DNA from: Actinobacillus sp.
GTDB taxonomy: Bacteria > Pseudomonadota > Gammaproteobacteria > Enterobacterales > Pasteurellaceae
Length of the DNA stretch: 64,000 nt
Direction of reading: 5' to 3'
NCBI GenBank assembly: GCA_020026155.1
Contig: JAHHQX010000004.1
Location: forward strand, 1 to 64,000
In this document: positions 19,545 through 28,774 of the stretch, piece by piece
Layout: each line of letters opens with the position of its first letter
Position numbering within the stretch: the stretch's first letter is position 1
Made by a program: the position numbers and the translations under genes
Notes under the pieces: model-generated
What the model saw: only the letters and a program-made list of their open reading frames with translations
What the model was told of the DNA's origin: nothing
Database searches by the model: none

Positions 19545-20008
19545 TGCACGATTTAACATGCCCGATTATGGACGTTGAACCTTTATTACCTCATACGGGA
19601 GCGATGGTTTTCCTAGATAAGATTATTGATTGGGACGAAAAAGGATTAACTGCGGAAACGATGATTAAGGCAGATAATTTGCTATTACGTCATGGGCAAT
19701 TTGATACATTTTCCTCGATTGAAATTATGGCACAAGCAGTTGGTGCGTGGGCCGGGTGTATGCATACCTCTCGAGGAGAGCCAATTGGATTAGGGTTTTT
19801 ATTAGGGACACGTTGCTTAAATTTATTTAGCCAAACGATAGCGATTGGGACGCAGTTAATCGTAGAAACAAAATTATCCATTCAAGATCAATCGGGTTTT
19901 AGCGTATTTGATTGTTGTATTAAAGATAAAAGTAATGGGGAAATACTCGCTAGTGCTGCATTGAGCGTGTATAGCCCTAAAAAAGAAGAAGGGAAAGAAA
20001 ATGAATAA
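19544..20008 (+). CDS. apeP: APE dehydratase subunit (ApeP)
   Basis: A 154-residue hotdog protein of the 3-hydroxyacyl-ACP dehydratase type: EPLLPHTGAMVFLDKIIDW near the N-terminus and FSSIEIMAQAVGAWAG for the substrate helix. With ApeI (10662-11024) it is expected to form the dehydratase heterodimer. It starts on the last base of the apeO stop codon. Confidence 0.82.
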   Translation: MHDLTCPIMDVEPLLPHTGAMVFLDKIIDWDEKGLTAETMIKADNLLLRHGQFDTFSSIEIMAQAVGAWAGCMHTSRGEPIGLGFLLGTRCLNLFSQTIAIGTQLIVETKLSIQDQSGFSVFDCCIKDKSNGEILASAALSVYSPKKEEGKENE

Positions 20009-20729
20009 AACCGTTTTAGTGACAGGGTCAAGTCGAGGTATTGGAAAAGCGATTGCTTTAAATTTAGCACAGGCAGGTTATGACATTGTGCTACATTGCC
20101 GAGCGCGCCGTGAGGAAGCGGAAAAAGTCGCGTTGGAAATTCAAAATTTAGGGCGACAAGTGAGAATTTTGCAATTTGATGTTAGCCAAAGAGAGCAAGC
20201 TGCAGAAATTTTAACGCAAGACGTGGAACAACATGGCGCTTATTACGGTGTCGTGTTAAATGCAGGATTAACACGCGATAATGCATTTCCTGGGTTAACT
20301 GGCGAAGATTGGGATACGGTATTACGCACTAATTTAGATGGATTTTATAATGTGTTACACCCTATCATGATGCCAATGATCCGCCGTCGTAAACCAGGGC
20401 GTATCGTTTGTATTACATCCGTGTCGGGACTGATTGGAAACCGTGGACAAGTAAATTATAGTGCGTCTAAAGCGGGGTTGATTGGGGCGGCAAAAGCATT
20501 GAGTGTAGAATTAGCTAAACGTCATATCACTGTAAACTGTGTTGCGCCAGGTTTAATTGAAACCGAAATGCTTGATGAAAATGTACCTGTAGAACAAATT
20601 TTAAAAATGATCCCTGCAGGTAGAATGGGGCAAGTGGAGGATATTGCCCATACAGTTAATTTCTTGATGGATGAAAAAGCAGGATACATTACACGCCAAG
20701 TTATCGCCGTAAATGGTGGGCTTTGTTAA
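20001..20729 (+). CDS. apeQ: APE 3-ketoacyl-ACP reductase (ApeQ, FabG-like)
   Basis: A 242-residue short-chain dehydrogenase. VTGSSRGIGKAIA is the NADPH loop, LNAGLTRDN the structural NAG motif, and Ser near 140 with YSASKAG the catalytic Ser-Tyr-Lys. The C-terminus IAVNGGLC is typical of FabG. It reduces 3-ketoacyl-ACP in each polyene extension cycle. It overlaps apeP by 8 bases. Confidence 0.87.
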   Translation: MNKTVLVTGSSRGIGKAIALNLAQAGYDIVLHCRARREEAEKVALEIQNLGRQVRILQFDVSQREQAAEILTQDVEQHGAYYGVVLNAGLTRDNAFPGLTGEDWDTVLRTNLDGFYNVLHPIMMPMIRRRKPGRIVCITSVSGLIGNRGQVNYSASKAGLIGAAKALSVELAKRHITVNCVAPGLIETEMLDENVPVEQILKMIPAGRMGQVEDIAHTVNFLMDEKAGYITRQVIAVNGGLC

Positions 20730-20756
20730 ATTAATAATGAGAGGAATAAAACAAAT

Positions 20757-22007
20757 ATGCAAACAAAACGGGTCGTAATTACGGGGATTGGCGGAATTAG
20801 CGCATTTGGGCGTGATTGGCAGACGATTAAAGCGAATTTTAAACAACAAAAAAATGCCGTACAGCGTTTCGATATCGCCGAACGCTTCCCTGAACTAGAA
20901 TCTTACTTAGGTGCGCCTATTGTGGATTATGAACCGCCAAAACATTGGACGCGTAAACAAAAACGTAGCATGGGTAAGGTTGCGATGCTCTGTACTGAGG
21001 CGGCGGAAAGAGCGCTTGCCCAAGCTGGTTGGTTAGATGAAAATGGGGTAATCAATCCTATTTTACAAACAGGAATAATGGGCGTGGCATCAGGCTCTTC
21101 TGTGGGAAGTCCGAAAGACGTGAGCGATATTGGAAAATTAATTTTAACTGGTGAGAGTAAAGATTTTAGTGCTAATACTTATGTGCGCATGATGCCACAC
21201 ACCACTGCAGCGAATATTGGTATTTTCTTTGGTCTAACCGGGCGTATTATCCCTACGTCGAGTGCTTGTTCCTCCGCTTCTCAAGCAATTGGCTATGCAT
21301 ATGAATCAATTAAATATGGTTTAATTCCAACCATGCTTGCTGGTGGTGGCGAGGAGTTTTGTTTTTCTGAAGTGCATGTATTCGATTCACTTTACGCCGC
21401 GAGCCGAGATAATGATCACCCAGAAAATACACCACGACCTTATGATAAAGATCGTGATGGATTAGTTATTGGGGAAGGTGCGTGTATTTTCGTTTTAGAA
21501 GAATTGGAGTATGCGAAAGCCCGAGGAGCAAATATTATTGCCGAAATTGTAGGGTTCGGTTCAAATAGCGATGGTACGCATATCACGCGCCCCCAAAAAG
21601 AAACCATGCAACAATGTATGCAACTTGCGTTAAATGATGCGCATCTAGAACCTCAGCAGATCGGTTATGTTGATGGACATGGCACGGCAACCGAACAGGG
21701 GGATATCGCAGAAACGTTAGCAACCGCTGCACTTTTTGGAAAAGTTCCATTTAGTTCACAAAAAAGTTATCTTGGGCATACGCTTGGCGCATGTGGTGCG
21801 TTGGAGTCATGGTTTGCCATTGAAATGATGCGGGATCAATGGTTCGTGCCGACCTTAAATTTGCAAAATGTCGATCCGCGTTGTGGGGAATTAGATTATA
21901 TTCAGCATGTAGGACGAGAATTTTATACCGATTATGTGATGAATAATAATTTTGCCTTTGGCGGAGTGAATACATCTTTAATCTTTAAACGTTGGCAAAA
22001 TCAATAA
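20757..22007 (+). CDS. apeR: APE beta-ketoacyl-ACP synthase (ApeR)
   Basis: A 416-residue FabF-like ketosynthase with a full triad: Cys in SSACSSASQAIGYAYES, His in DGHGTATEQGD, His in SYLGHTLGACGALES. It is the second complete ketosynthase of the operon. In characterised systems ApeR is thought to act at initiation or early extension. It is preceded by GAGAGGAATAAAAC and closes the operon: a strong terminator follows 12 bases later. Confidence 0.86.
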   Translation: MQTKRVVITGIGGISAFGRDWQTIKANFKQQKNAVQRFDIAERFPELESYLGAPIVDYEPPKHWTRKQKRSMGKVAMLCTEAAERALAQAGWLDENGVINPILQTGIMGVASGSSVGSPKDVSDIGKLILTGESKDFSANTYVRMMPHTTAANIGIFFGLTGRIIPTSSACSSASQAIGYAYESIKYGLIPTMLAGGGEEFCFSEVHVFDSLYAASRDNDHPENTPRPYDKDRDGLVIGEGACIFVLEELEYAKARGANIIAEIVGFGSNSDGTHITRPQKETMQQCMQLALNDAHLEPQQIGYVDGHGTATEQGDIAETLATAALFGKVPFSSQKSYLGHTLGACGALESWFAIEMMRDQWFVPTLNLQNVDPRCGELDYIQHVGREFYTDYVMNNNFAFGGVNTSLIFKRWQNQ

Positions 22008-22018
22008 ACTTTCTCAAA

Positions 22019-22071
22019 ATCACGCCTCAAAAATCAAAAAAAATTATGATTTTTGGGGCGTGATTTTTCTT
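22019..22071 (+). terminator. aryl polyene operon terminator
   Basis: CACGCCTCAAAAATCA (22021-22036) pairs with TGATTTTTGGGGCGTG (22047-22062) and is followed by ATTTTTCTTTTT. The right arm is again a GGGGCGTGAT motif, as in the glnB terminator. Confidence 0.85.
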
Positions 22072-22251
22072 TTTAGGGAATCAGTGCAGAGTCTTGTTCA
22101 AATTTGTTAAAAACTTCAGTATTTCTTTGTTACACCACATTTATATTTCTTTATAACTTGTAACAAACCCGGACTAATTTGTAGACATTTTTAGCAGAAT
22201 TATTCCTCGCTTTGCTATACTCAAAATACTAGTTAAAAAAGTGAGGTTATT
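22072..22251. other. intergenic region before yidE
   Basis: About 180 bases without a gene. A TATACT at 22216-22221 could be the yidE -10 box, but no good -35 stands at the right distance. No other structure is visible. Confidence 0.4.
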
Positions 22252-23910
22252 ATGAGTGAGGTTGGAGTTACGGTCAGCTTGCTGGCTTTAGCCGCTATCG
22301 TGGGGTTATGGCTTGGAAGTTGGAAAATAAAAGGGGTGGGATTAGGTATTGGCGGTGTGTTGTTTGGCGGGATTATCGTTGCACATTTCACTAACCAATA
22401 TCAAATTCATTTAGATGTGCATACCATGCATTTTATCCAAGAATTTGGGTTAATTCTTTTTGTTTACACCATTGGTATTCAAGTGGGGCCTGGTTTCTTT
22501 TCATCATTGCGTGAATCAGGATTAAAACTTAATTTACTCGCCATTCTGATCGTTCTGATTGGCGCTATTATTGTAATTTTCTTTAATAAATTCCTTAATA
22601 TTCCTCTAGAAATTATCCTTGGTATTTATTCTGGTGCTGTGACGAATACGCCATCTTTGGGTGCGGGGCAACAAATTTTAAGCGAATTGGGGCTACATGG
22701 TGTCACAGGTACCATGGGGATGGCTTACGCAATGGCTTATCCTTTCGGGATTTGTGGCATTTTGCTTTCAATGTGGCTGATTCGCCTTTTCTTTCGCATT
22801 AAAGTCGATGATGAAGCCAATCGTTTTAAAAAGAGTAGTGGGCAAGATAAATCGACATTGGATGTCGTTAATTTATTAGTAACTAACCGTAATTTAAATG
22901 GTATTAAGCTTGGCGCTATTCCTGATTTATCTGGTGATGAAGTTGTATGCTCCCGCTTAAAACGTGGCGATGACATTATGATTCCGAAAGCGGATACGCA
23001 AATTCAACTTGGCGATGTTTTACATTTAGTTGGAGAAGGCGCTGACTTAAAGAAAATGCAATTGATTATTGGGGAAGTTGTAGACGTGCCTCAAAAACAA
23101 TTTACAGGATATTTACGCGCGGAACGCATTGTGGTGACAAATGAAAAAGTATTAGGTAAAAAAATTCGCAGTCTTAATCTTCACGAAAAATACGGTGTCG
23201 TGATTTCTCGTCTAAACCGTGCTGGAGTTGAGTTAGTGCCAAGTTCAAACAGTGTTCTCCAATTTGGTGATGTACTCCATATTGTTGGGCAAGATGAAGC
23301 TATCAATAAAGTGGCTGCCTTATTGGGGAATGCCCACCAAAAATTACAGCAAGTCCAAATGCTTCCTGTGTTTATCGGTATTGGCTTAGGGGTGTTACTT
23401 GGATCGATTCCATTCCACATTCCAGGTTTTCCCGTTGCATTGAAACTAGGTTTGGCGGGAGGACCATTAATTGTCGCTTTGATTTTGTCAAGAATAGGTA
23501 GCTTTGGAAAACTATATTGGTTTATGCCACCAAGCGCTAACTTGGCTTTGCGAGAAATTGGGATTGTGCTGTTTCTTGCGGTGGTAGGACTTAAATCTGG
23601 CGGAAATTTTGTTGATACGTTAGTTAATGGTTCAGGGCTAGAATGGATGGTTTATGGTTTAATGATTACCGCCATCCCATTGCTTTCTGTTGGTATTTTG
23701 GCTCGTTGGTATTTACGCATGAATTATTTATCCATTTGTGGTTTACTCGCAGGGTCGATGACCGATCCACCTGCCCTTGCTTTCGCAAATGCAATTAAAG
23801 AGGATAGTGGTGCCGCCGCACTTTCTTACGCAACCGTCTATCCTCTCGTTATGTTCTTACGCATTATTTCACCGCAATTACTGGCAATTTTGCTATGGTC
23901 ATTTTTATAG
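22252..23910 (+). CDS. yidE: AspT/YidE-family transporter with RCK_C domains
   Basis: A 552-residue inner-membrane protein of the aspartate:alanine exchanger family, the same length as E. coli YidE (553). An N-terminal membrane block (about 1-185) includes [18 protein letters not shown] and the TNTPSLGAG segment. Two TrkA-C domains (about 200-290 and 295-375) follow, then a second membrane block with [14 protein letters not shown]. The substrate is unknown. RBS GTGAGG. It is followed by a bidirectional hairpin shared with the convergent gene. Confidence 0.9.
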   Translation: MSEVGVTVSLLALAAIVGLWLGSWKIKGVGLGIGGVLFGGIIVAHFTNQYQIHLDVHTMHFIQEFGLILFVYTIGIQVGPGFFSSLRESGLKLNLLAILIVLIGAIIVIFFNKFLNIPLEIILGIYSGAVTNTPSLGAGQQILSELGLHGVTGTMGMAYAMAYPFGICGILLSMWLIRLFFRIKVDDEANRFKKSSGQDKSTLDVVNLLVTNRNLNGIKLGAIPDLSGDEVVCSRLKRGDDIMIPKADTQIQLGDVLHLVGEGADLKKMQLIIGEVVDVPQKQFTGYLRAERIVVTNEKVLGKKIRSLNLHEKYGVVISRLNRAGVELVPSSNSVLQFGDVLHIVGQDEAINKVAALLGNAHQKLQQVQMLPVFIGIGLGVLLGSIPFHIPGFPVALKLGLAGGPLIVALILSRIGSFGKLYWFMPPSANLALREIGIVLFLAVVGLKSGGNFVDTLVNGSGLEWMVYGLMITAIPLLSVGILARWYLRMNYLSICGLLAGSMTDPPALAFANAIKEDSGAAALSYATVYPLVMFLRIISPQLLAILLWSFL

Positions 23911-23928
23911 AAAAGTAGATAAAACGAA

Positions 23929-23957
23929 AAACGCCAAATATTATTGGCGTTTTTTAT
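23929..23957. terminator. bidirectional terminator
   Basis: ACGCCAA (23931-23937) and TTGGCGT (23944-23950) around a 6-base loop, with a T6 run on the plus strand and an A-run on the other side. It ends yidE and the convergent small gene at 23973-24269. Confidence 0.85.
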
Positions 23958-23972
23958 TGTAGCCCTCGAGGA

Positions 23973-24269
23973 CTATTCAAACCCATTTGCAACACTTTGT
24001 GATTGATTAGTATCTTTTCGCCAGTGAGTTTTAGGTGCATGAAAGGTAGAGGGGCGTTGAGATGCAAAACGTTTTCCGTTTCCGCAAATTTTTTCACAAG
24101 GAATGCCATCTTTATCACGATCTAGGCGAGTATTGTGGCAAATTTGTAAGTGGTAATAAGCTTCTTCGCAAGAACTCATGCGCGAACATGTTTTTCTAAC
24201 ATCGCATGAAAAACTAAACGCACTATTGGACACCACGAGGATGAATAGACAAAACAGAATTTTTTTCAT
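23973..24269 (-). CDS. secreted excalibur-domain protein
   Basis: A 98-residue protein with a signal peptide (MKKILFCLFILVVSNSAFS) and an excalibur-type calcium-binding motif LDRDKDGIPCEKIC, a DxDxDGxxCE loop. Six cysteines in the mature part suggest disulfides and a periplasmic or secreted location. The function is unknown. RBS GGAGTG. It lies downstream of glnA but behind the glnA terminator. Confidence 0.75.
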   Translation of the reverse strand: MKKILFCLFILVVSNSAFSFSCDVRKTCSRMSSCEEAYYHLQICHNTRLDRDKDGIPCEKICGNGKRFASQRPSTFHAPKTHWRKDTNQSQSVANGFE

Positions 24270-24321
24270 GAACTATCACTCCTATAAAAATCATGGGGGA
24301 TGACTAACCATTTAGGTAATC

Positions 24322-24350
24322 GTAAAAAAGCCCTCTTAATGAGGGCTTAA
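24322..24350 (-). terminator. glnA terminator
   Basis: On the minus strand AAGCCCTC and GAGGGCTT pair around ATTAA and a T6 run follows. It lies 15 bases past the glnA stop. Confidence 0.88.
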
Positions 24351-24365
24351 TTTTTAAGAAAAATA

Positions 24366-25784
24366 TTAGTAATAATACATTTCAAATTCAACTGGATGCG
24401 GAGTCATGTTTAAACGTTCTACTTCTTTACGTTTAATCGTGATATAAGCATCAATTAAATCTTTAGTAAATACATTACCTTTTTGTAAAAATTCGTTATC
24501 TGCAGCTAATGCATTTAACGCTTCTTCTAAAGAACCCGCAACGGTTGGGATATCTTTTAATTCTTCTGGTGGAAGATCGTAAAGATTTTTATCCATTGCA
24601 TCGCCTGGATGAATTTTATTTTGAATACCGTCAATACCTGCCATTAATAACGCAGAAAATGCGAGATATGGGTTCGCCATTGGATCTGGGAAACGGGCTT
24701 CAATACGAGTTGCTTTTGGTGTTGTTACCGCAGGAATACGGATTGAGGCGGAACGGTTACTTGCGGAATAGGCAAGAAGAACGGGGGCTTCAAAACCTGG
24801 GACTAAACGTTTATATGAGTTAGTGCTTGGGTTGGTAAATGCGTTCAGTGCTTTAGCATGTTTGATGATACCGCCAATAAAGTAAATCGCCGTATCTGAA
24901 AGACCAGCATAGCCGTCACCTTGGAATAGGTTTTTACCGTCTTTGCCTAAAGACATATTACAGTGCATACCTGAGCCATTATCGCCTGTAATTGGTTTTG
25001 GCATAAAACAGGCAGATTTGCCGTATTCAAGCGCAGCGTTGCGAACAACATATTTATAAATTTGGGTTTCATCCGCTTTTTTCACGAGCGTATTAAATTT
25101 GGTTGCGATTTCATTTTGTCCCGCAGTTGCTACTTCGTGGTGATGTGCTTCAATTTCTAAGCCCATATCGGCAAGAATTAAGCACATTTCACTGCGTAAG
25201 TCTTGACCATGATCTTGCGGTGCAACAGCACAATAGCCACCTTTACGCATTGGGCGATAAGCTTTATTACCATCAGGGTAAGTCTTATTACTATTCCATG
25301 CGCCTTCAATATCGTCTACTTCGTATGATACGCCATTGTTGTACACGCCAAAACGCACATCATCAAAGAGGAAAAATTCCACTTCAGGACCAACGAGTAC
25401 GTTATCGGCAATACCTGTACTACGCAAATATTCTTCAGCTTGTAAAGCAATTGCGCGAGGACAGCGGTCATAACGTTGCATGGTATGGGGTTCGTAGACA
25501 TCACAGCGGAGGGAGAGGGTAGGAATCTGGCAGAAGGGATCAAGAACGGCACTTTCGGCAATTGGAATAAGCAACATATCTGCTTTGTTAATCGCTTTCC
25601 AGCCCTCTACTGACGAACCATCAAACATTTTTCCATCTTCAAATAAATCTTCATCGATTAATTGGGCAGGAATAGAAACACCGTGTTCTTTTCCTTGTAG
25701 ATCAGTAAAACGTAAGATGACAAATTTAACATTGTTTTCTTCGATTAATGAAAACACTCTTTCAACCGCTTTTACATTTTGCAT
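24366..25784 (-). CDS. glnA: glutamine synthetase type I
   Basis: ATP-dependent amidation of glutamate, a cytoplasmic dodecamer. The 472 residues (E. coli 469) include the DGSSVEGW motif, the metal-binding [22 protein letters not shown], and the adenylylation site NLYDLPPEE with the target tyrosine. I chose the ATG at 25784, preceded by AAGGAA, over an in-frame extension to 25907 that adds 41 residues unlike the family. The conserved tyrosine, together with glnB in this window, indicates the GlnE/P-II control circuit. Confidence 0.96.
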   Translation of the reverse strand: MQNVKAVERVFSLIEENNVKFVILRFTDLQGKEHGVSIPAQLIDEDLFEDGKMFDGSSVEGWKAINKADMLLIPIAESAVLDPFCQIPTLSLRCDVYEPHTMQRYDRCPRAIALQAEEYLRSTGIADNVLVGPEVEFFLFDDVRFGVYNNGVSYEVDDIEGAWNSNKTYPDGNKAYRPMRKGGYCAVAPQDHGQDLRSEMCLILADMGLEIEAHHHEVATAGQNEIATKFNTLVKKADETQIYKYVVRNAALEYGKSACFMPKPITGDNGSGMHCNMSLGKDGKNLFQGDGYAGLSDTAIYFIGGIIKHAKALNAFTNPSTNSYKRLVPGFEAPVLLAYSASNRSASIRIPAVTTPKATRIEARFPDPMANPYLAFSALLMAGIDGIQNKIHPGDAMDKNLYDLPPEELKDIPTVAGSLEEALNALAADNEFLQKGNVFTKDLIDAYITIKRKEVERLNMTPHPVEFEMYYY

Positions 25785-25945
25785 AAAAATTTCCTTAAAG
25801 TTTGCCGAGTAGAAATTCTCATTATAGATAAACCAAAAAAAATTCCTACTAATCTTTTTCACAATTTTTAAACATTTTTGTACTTTGCTTAAATGCACAA
25901 CAAACACGAAAAAAATACGTTATTTGCATAATAAACAAGCTGTTT

Positions 25946-25974
25946 TTGCGATAAAAAATTAGACTTTATATAAT
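25946..25974 (+). promoter_or_regulatory. tRNA-Ile2 promoter
   Basis: TTGCGA (25946-25951), a 17-base spacer and TATAAT (25969-25974), 26 bases ahead of the tRNA. The region also has to hold the divergent glnA promoter, which I could not pin down. Confidence 0.72.
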
Positions 25975-25999
25975 TTTTTCCATATAATTCAAGTCCTTT

Positions 26000-26076
26000 C
26001 CCCCCTTAGCTCAGTTGGTCAGAGCAGTCGACTCATAATCGATTGGTCGCTGGTTCAAGCCCGGCAGGGGGGACCA
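26000..26076 (+). tRNA. tRNA-Ile2(CAT), prophage target
   Basis: A 77-nt tRNA: acceptor CCCCCCT with AGGGGGG, D-arm TAGCTCAGTTGG, anticodon CAT in GACTCATAATC, T-arm GGTTCAAGCCC, encoded CCA. The anticodon arm and GATTGGTCGCTGG segment match E. coli ileX/ileY rather than elongator Met, so the CAT anticodon is probably modified to lysidine by TilS and reads AUA. Its 3' end is the left half of the prophage attachment repeat, and the gene stays intact after integration. Confidence 0.88.
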
Positions 26077-26079
26077 TTC
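26063..26079 (+). repeat. attL core
   Basis: GGCAGGGGGGACCATTC: the last 14 bases of the tRNA-Ile2 gene including CCA, plus TTC. It is identical to 59260-59276. Confidence 0.9.
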
Positions 26080-26249
26080 ACTGTACACATCTACATACCT
26101 ACTGTATTTATTCCCATAACTCTCAAAAGATCCAAATCAAGAAAACGTTGTTATTTCTAGGGTTTTTCTTTGCCTTTTAAAAATTTACCTGTATATTTAA
26201 ACAGTATTTTGAGATCGCAGAAGATCACATATATAGGTGTACAATATTT

Positions 26250-26283
26250 TGGTGCACCAAATTTGCACCAAGCATTTGCACCA
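26250..26283. repeat. putative integrase arm-type sites, left
   Basis: A palindromic TGGTGCACCA (26250-26259) and two direct TTTGCACCA copies (26262-26270, 26275-26283) lie between attL and the integrase start. Two more copies lie next to attR (59201-59220). Repeated short sites on both sides of the core are what a tyrosine integrase with an arm-binding domain requires. Part of the array overlaps a possible integrase promoter, which would allow self-control. Confidence 0.7.
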
Positions 26284-26308
26284 AAACCACATAAAATACG
26301 GGGGTATT

Positions 26309-27298
26309 ATGGCATCCATTCAAGAACGTGATGGGAAGTTTCGAGTTCAAATTCGTTACAAAAATGTTTCAAGATCTGGCACGTTTTCTAGCTATCGTGA
26401 AGCTGAGCGGTGGGCGGCGTTAATGGAGAAGATGATTGATGATGGGGAATATTGTGCGATTCCGCGAATTTCTTTTAAGACTTTGTTTGACAGATATTTA
26501 CGGGAAGTGTCGCCGAATAAGGCGAGTTGTAAAAAGGAAAATCAGTTTTTTGCACGCTTAGAAAAGTATCCGCTGGCGAGTAAAAAACTAGATGAATTGA
26601 ATGAGGCGGACTTTCAGCGTTGGCGTGATGCCCGTTTAAAAGAAGTGAAAGTCGGAACACTGTTGCGTGAGTGGTCGATTCTCTCAAATTTATTGAAAGT
26701 GGCTGTGAATGAGTGGAGAATTCTTCCACGCAATTACTTGAAAGGAATTAAAAAACCGTCTGAACCTTTGCCACGTACACAACGTTGGTCTCAGGATAAT
26801 ATTGATCTCATTGTGCAATTATCAGGTTTTGATTGGAATGAGCCGTTGGATACGTTGACAAAACGGGTTGCATTGGCTTTTCTTTTTGCTATCGCTACCG
26901 CTATGCGTGCGGGAGAAATTTGTGGTTTGACTTGGGAAAATGTTCATTTGACGAGTAGGGTGGCACATTTACCAAAAACGAAGAATGGCCATTCGCGTGA
27001 TGTTCCTTTATCACGTGATGCGTTGCGGATTTTGGAAAAGTTGGAACAAGAGAAAATAGGGAAAGAAGTGTTTGGCATGAATGTCAATCAATTAGCTGCA
27101 CTTTTTAGAAAATTAAAGAATAAGGCGCTATTAACTGATCTTCACTTTCATGATACACGCCGTGAGGCATTGACTCGGCTTTCTCGTAAAGTTGACGTTA
27201 TGACATTAGCAAAAATCTCAGGGCATCGTGATTTAAGTATTTTGCAGAATACGTATTACGCCCCGCGAATGTCAGAAGTTGCGGACTTATTGGACTAA
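26309..27298 (+). CDS. int: prophage tyrosine integrase
   Basis: A 329-residue site-specific recombinase. The N-terminal part resembles AP2-like/arm-binding domains (MASIQERDGKFRVQIRYKNVS split pattern), followed by a SAM-like core-binding domain (about 55-145) and the catalytic domain with Arg200 (AMRAGEICGL), His281-Arg284 (HDTRREALTR), His306 (SGHRDLS) and Tyr316. I chose ATG 26309 with GGGGG upstream over a GTG at 26237 that would read through the arm-type sites. It lies directly beside attL and tRNA-Ile2. Confidence 0.93.
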   Translation: MASIQERDGKFRVQIRYKNVSRSGTFSSYREAERWAALMEKMIDDGEYCAIPRISFKTLFDRYLREVSPNKASCKKENQFFARLEKYPLASKKLDELNEADFQRWRDARLKEVKVGTLLREWSILSNLLKVAVNEWRILPRNYLKGIKKPSEPLPRTQRWSQDNIDLIVQLSGFDWNEPLDTLTKRVALAFLFAIATAMRAGEICGLTWENVHLTSRVAHLPKTKNGHSRDVPLSRDALRILEKLEQEKIGKEVFGMNVNQLAALFRKLKNKALLTDLHFHDTRREALTRLSRKVDVMTLAKISGHRDLSILQNTYYAPRMSEVADLLD

Positions 27299-27322
27299 GT
27301 CGTCAAATTTTTTCGGAAAAGT

Positions 27323-27345
27323 GGGGCGTGATTGCCCCCTTTTTA
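27323..27345 (+). terminator. integrase terminator
   Basis: GGGGC (27323-27327) and GCCCC (27334-27338) with a CTTTTT tail. The left arm is part of a dispersed GGGGCGTGATT motif copy. It separates int from the convergent early operon. Confidence 0.65.
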
Positions 27346-27348
27346 ATA

Positions 27349-27606
27349 TTATTGGTTACTTTCTAGCGAATTTGCGACAAGGGTTGCGTAACCCGCAATA
27401 TCTTTCCAGTGATCGTCAAAGTCAGGATTACCTGCAAGAATGCGGGCGGTTTTGCCGAAAATCATGCTTAGTGCCATGTATTGTTCATCGGTGAGGTTGG
27501 CACTGTTGTTAGATAAGATTTTCATAAATTGACGATAGAAGTAAGTCACATCTTTGTAATTGCCGTGCGTGGTTGCTCGTTGTTGTAAGATTTGTGCGAT
27601 TTCCAT
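27349..27606 (-). CDS. phage DUF6378-type protein
   Basis: An 85-residue protein matching the small phage family with the pattern THGNYKDV...MALSMIFGKTARILAGNP...DHWKDIAGYATL (DUF6378). These occur in many temperate and lytic phages, often near nucleotide metabolism genes. The function is unknown. It is the last gene of the leftward early operon. Confidence 0.75.
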   Translation of the reverse strand: MEIAQILQQRATTHGNYKDVTYFYRQFMKILSNNSANLTDEQYMALSMIFGKTARILAGNPDFDDHWKDIAGYATLVANSLESNQ

Positions 27607-27615
27607 TTTTCATTC

Positions 27616-28191
27616 CTATTTGTGTTTGTCGATTGCCATTTGTAGCATTTCTTGTTCTGTAAAGACTTTCGCCTTTTTCTGTCTGTATTTCAGTGCGAAT
27701 GCGATGACGTCACCGCTGACCCAGAGCTTTTTACCGCTTTTTTCGCTTGTTCTACCTTTAATATCGACTGGCGGTGGAAAACGTGGGTCGGTAGTAATCC
27801 ATCTGCGAACATGTTCGGCACTCATTTGGAAAAATTCGCCAAGCTGTTTGGCGTTCCAGAGTTCGCAACTTTGCGGATTAAGGCGCATCAGTTTTGATAG
27901 TTGGTCGAATTTTTGTGTTAAATCATCAAGTTTTTTTTCTAAGCGTTTGACTTCATCATTTTCTATATCAACAGTAGTGAATGGTGATTCCTCTTCTTCA
28001 GTTGAAGGTACTTCTTCTTGTTCTGCATATTTCCAAATATAACCGCCACAAGTTTTTGTTCGTCCTGTTAAGGCGTGGTTGATTGCGGCAATGGTTCTAA
28101 AATTTGCTGCAGCCGCTTGAGCTAAATTTAAATAGGATGCAACGAATTTTCCGTCTTCTGTGTATTGTTCAATTTTTCTTTTCGTGGTCAT
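27616..28191 (-). CDS. NUMOD1 - coiled coil - HTH protein
   Basis: A 191-residue protein of unusual build. Residues about 5-55 form a NUMOD1-like repeat (DGKFVASYLNLAQAAAANFR, ending GGYIWKY), residues 60-105 are an acidic, coiled-coil-prone linker, and the rest resembles AlpA/excisionase-type winged helix proteins (WNAKQLGEFFQMSAEHVRRW, then DIKGRTSEKSGKKLWVSGDVIAFA). It may be a DNA-binding excisionase or regulator. No nuclease motif is visible. It shares the NUMOD1 module with the gene at 28775-29134. Confidence 0.65.
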   Translation of the reverse strand: MTTKRKIEQYTEDGKFVASYLNLAQAAAANFRTIAAINHALTGRTKTCGGYIWKYAEQEEVPSTEEEESPFTTVDIENDEVKRLEKKLDDLTQKFDQLSKLMRLNPQSCELWNAKQLGEFFQMSAEHVRRWITTDPRFPPPVDIKGRTSEKSGKKLWVSGDVIAFALKYRQKKAKVFTEQEMLQMAIDKHK

Positions 28192-28209
28192 TGCTTTTTC
28201 TCTTATTTT

Positions 28210-28764
28210 CTAAATCTTGCCAAATTTTTCTTTGATGAATTTCAAGTTTATTTCTCGTGTTATAAATCCTTGTTCAAAAGGATTAAAGACTGCCACGAGT
28301 GAGCTTTTATTGTTTCCTTTAGCAACCTTGCCAGTGACAGGATTAATAAAATTTACTCTTCCTCCGATAATATCTATGACTTCTGTTGCGTTTTTATTTA
28401 TTTCTTCATACCACTTCGTACTTTTGTCTGCAGGGAGAAGCATTACAACGAATACATCTTGTTTCATTAAATCAATTGCCCGCTGTATAAATGGAAGGGG
28501 ATTAGAATATGGCGGATTTATAAAAATCCGTGGTTTACTTTTTGAACCCTCATTCCAATAAATTTCATCTTCTAATTCACCCATGTCAAATTTGAAAAAG
28601 TCTGAAATTTTTTCATTGTCCTGGTCTAGCCCTATATAGCAGCCATGAATCGCATTCTGGCAATCTGCACATCCGTCAACATTTGTTAAAAAATTCATTT
28701 TTATCCAATTCACCATATATTTTGGTGTTCTGTAACAATCTTTTTCTGTTTTTGATAGTTCCAT
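28210..28764 (-). CDS. phage DNA N6-adenine methyltransferase
   Basis: A 184-residue protein of the Dam-like phage methyltransferase family (DNA_N-6-adenine-methyltransferase, as in phage T1 and P2-related prophages). The catalytic motif is FINPPYSN (NPPY, residues near 97-104). The N-terminal TEKDCYRTPKYMVNWI is the family start, and GRVNFINPVTG the conserved C-terminal part. It probably protects phage DNA from restriction or marks it for timing. Specificity cannot be read from sequence. Confidence 0.85.
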   Translation of the reverse strand: MELSKTEKDCYRTPKYMVNWIKMNFLTNVDGCADCQNAIHGCYIGLDQDNEKISDFFKFDMGELEDEIYWNEGSKSKPRIFINPPYSNPLPFIQRAIDLMKQDVFVVMLLPADKSTKWYEEINKNATEVIDIIGGRVNFINPVTGKVAKGNNKSSLVAVFNPFEQGFITREINLKFIKEKFGKI

Positions 28765-28774
28765 TTTTGACTCC

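Noticed and set aside
8401..22071. Aryl polyene operon as an integrative island at tRNA-Leu
   Set aside because: No integrase, no repeat of the tRNA 3' end at the far side, and base composition close to its neighbours. Transfer remains possible but is not shown.
25103..25522. 139-codon open frame opposite glnA
   Set aside because: Entirely antisense to conserved glnA sequence, without RBS.
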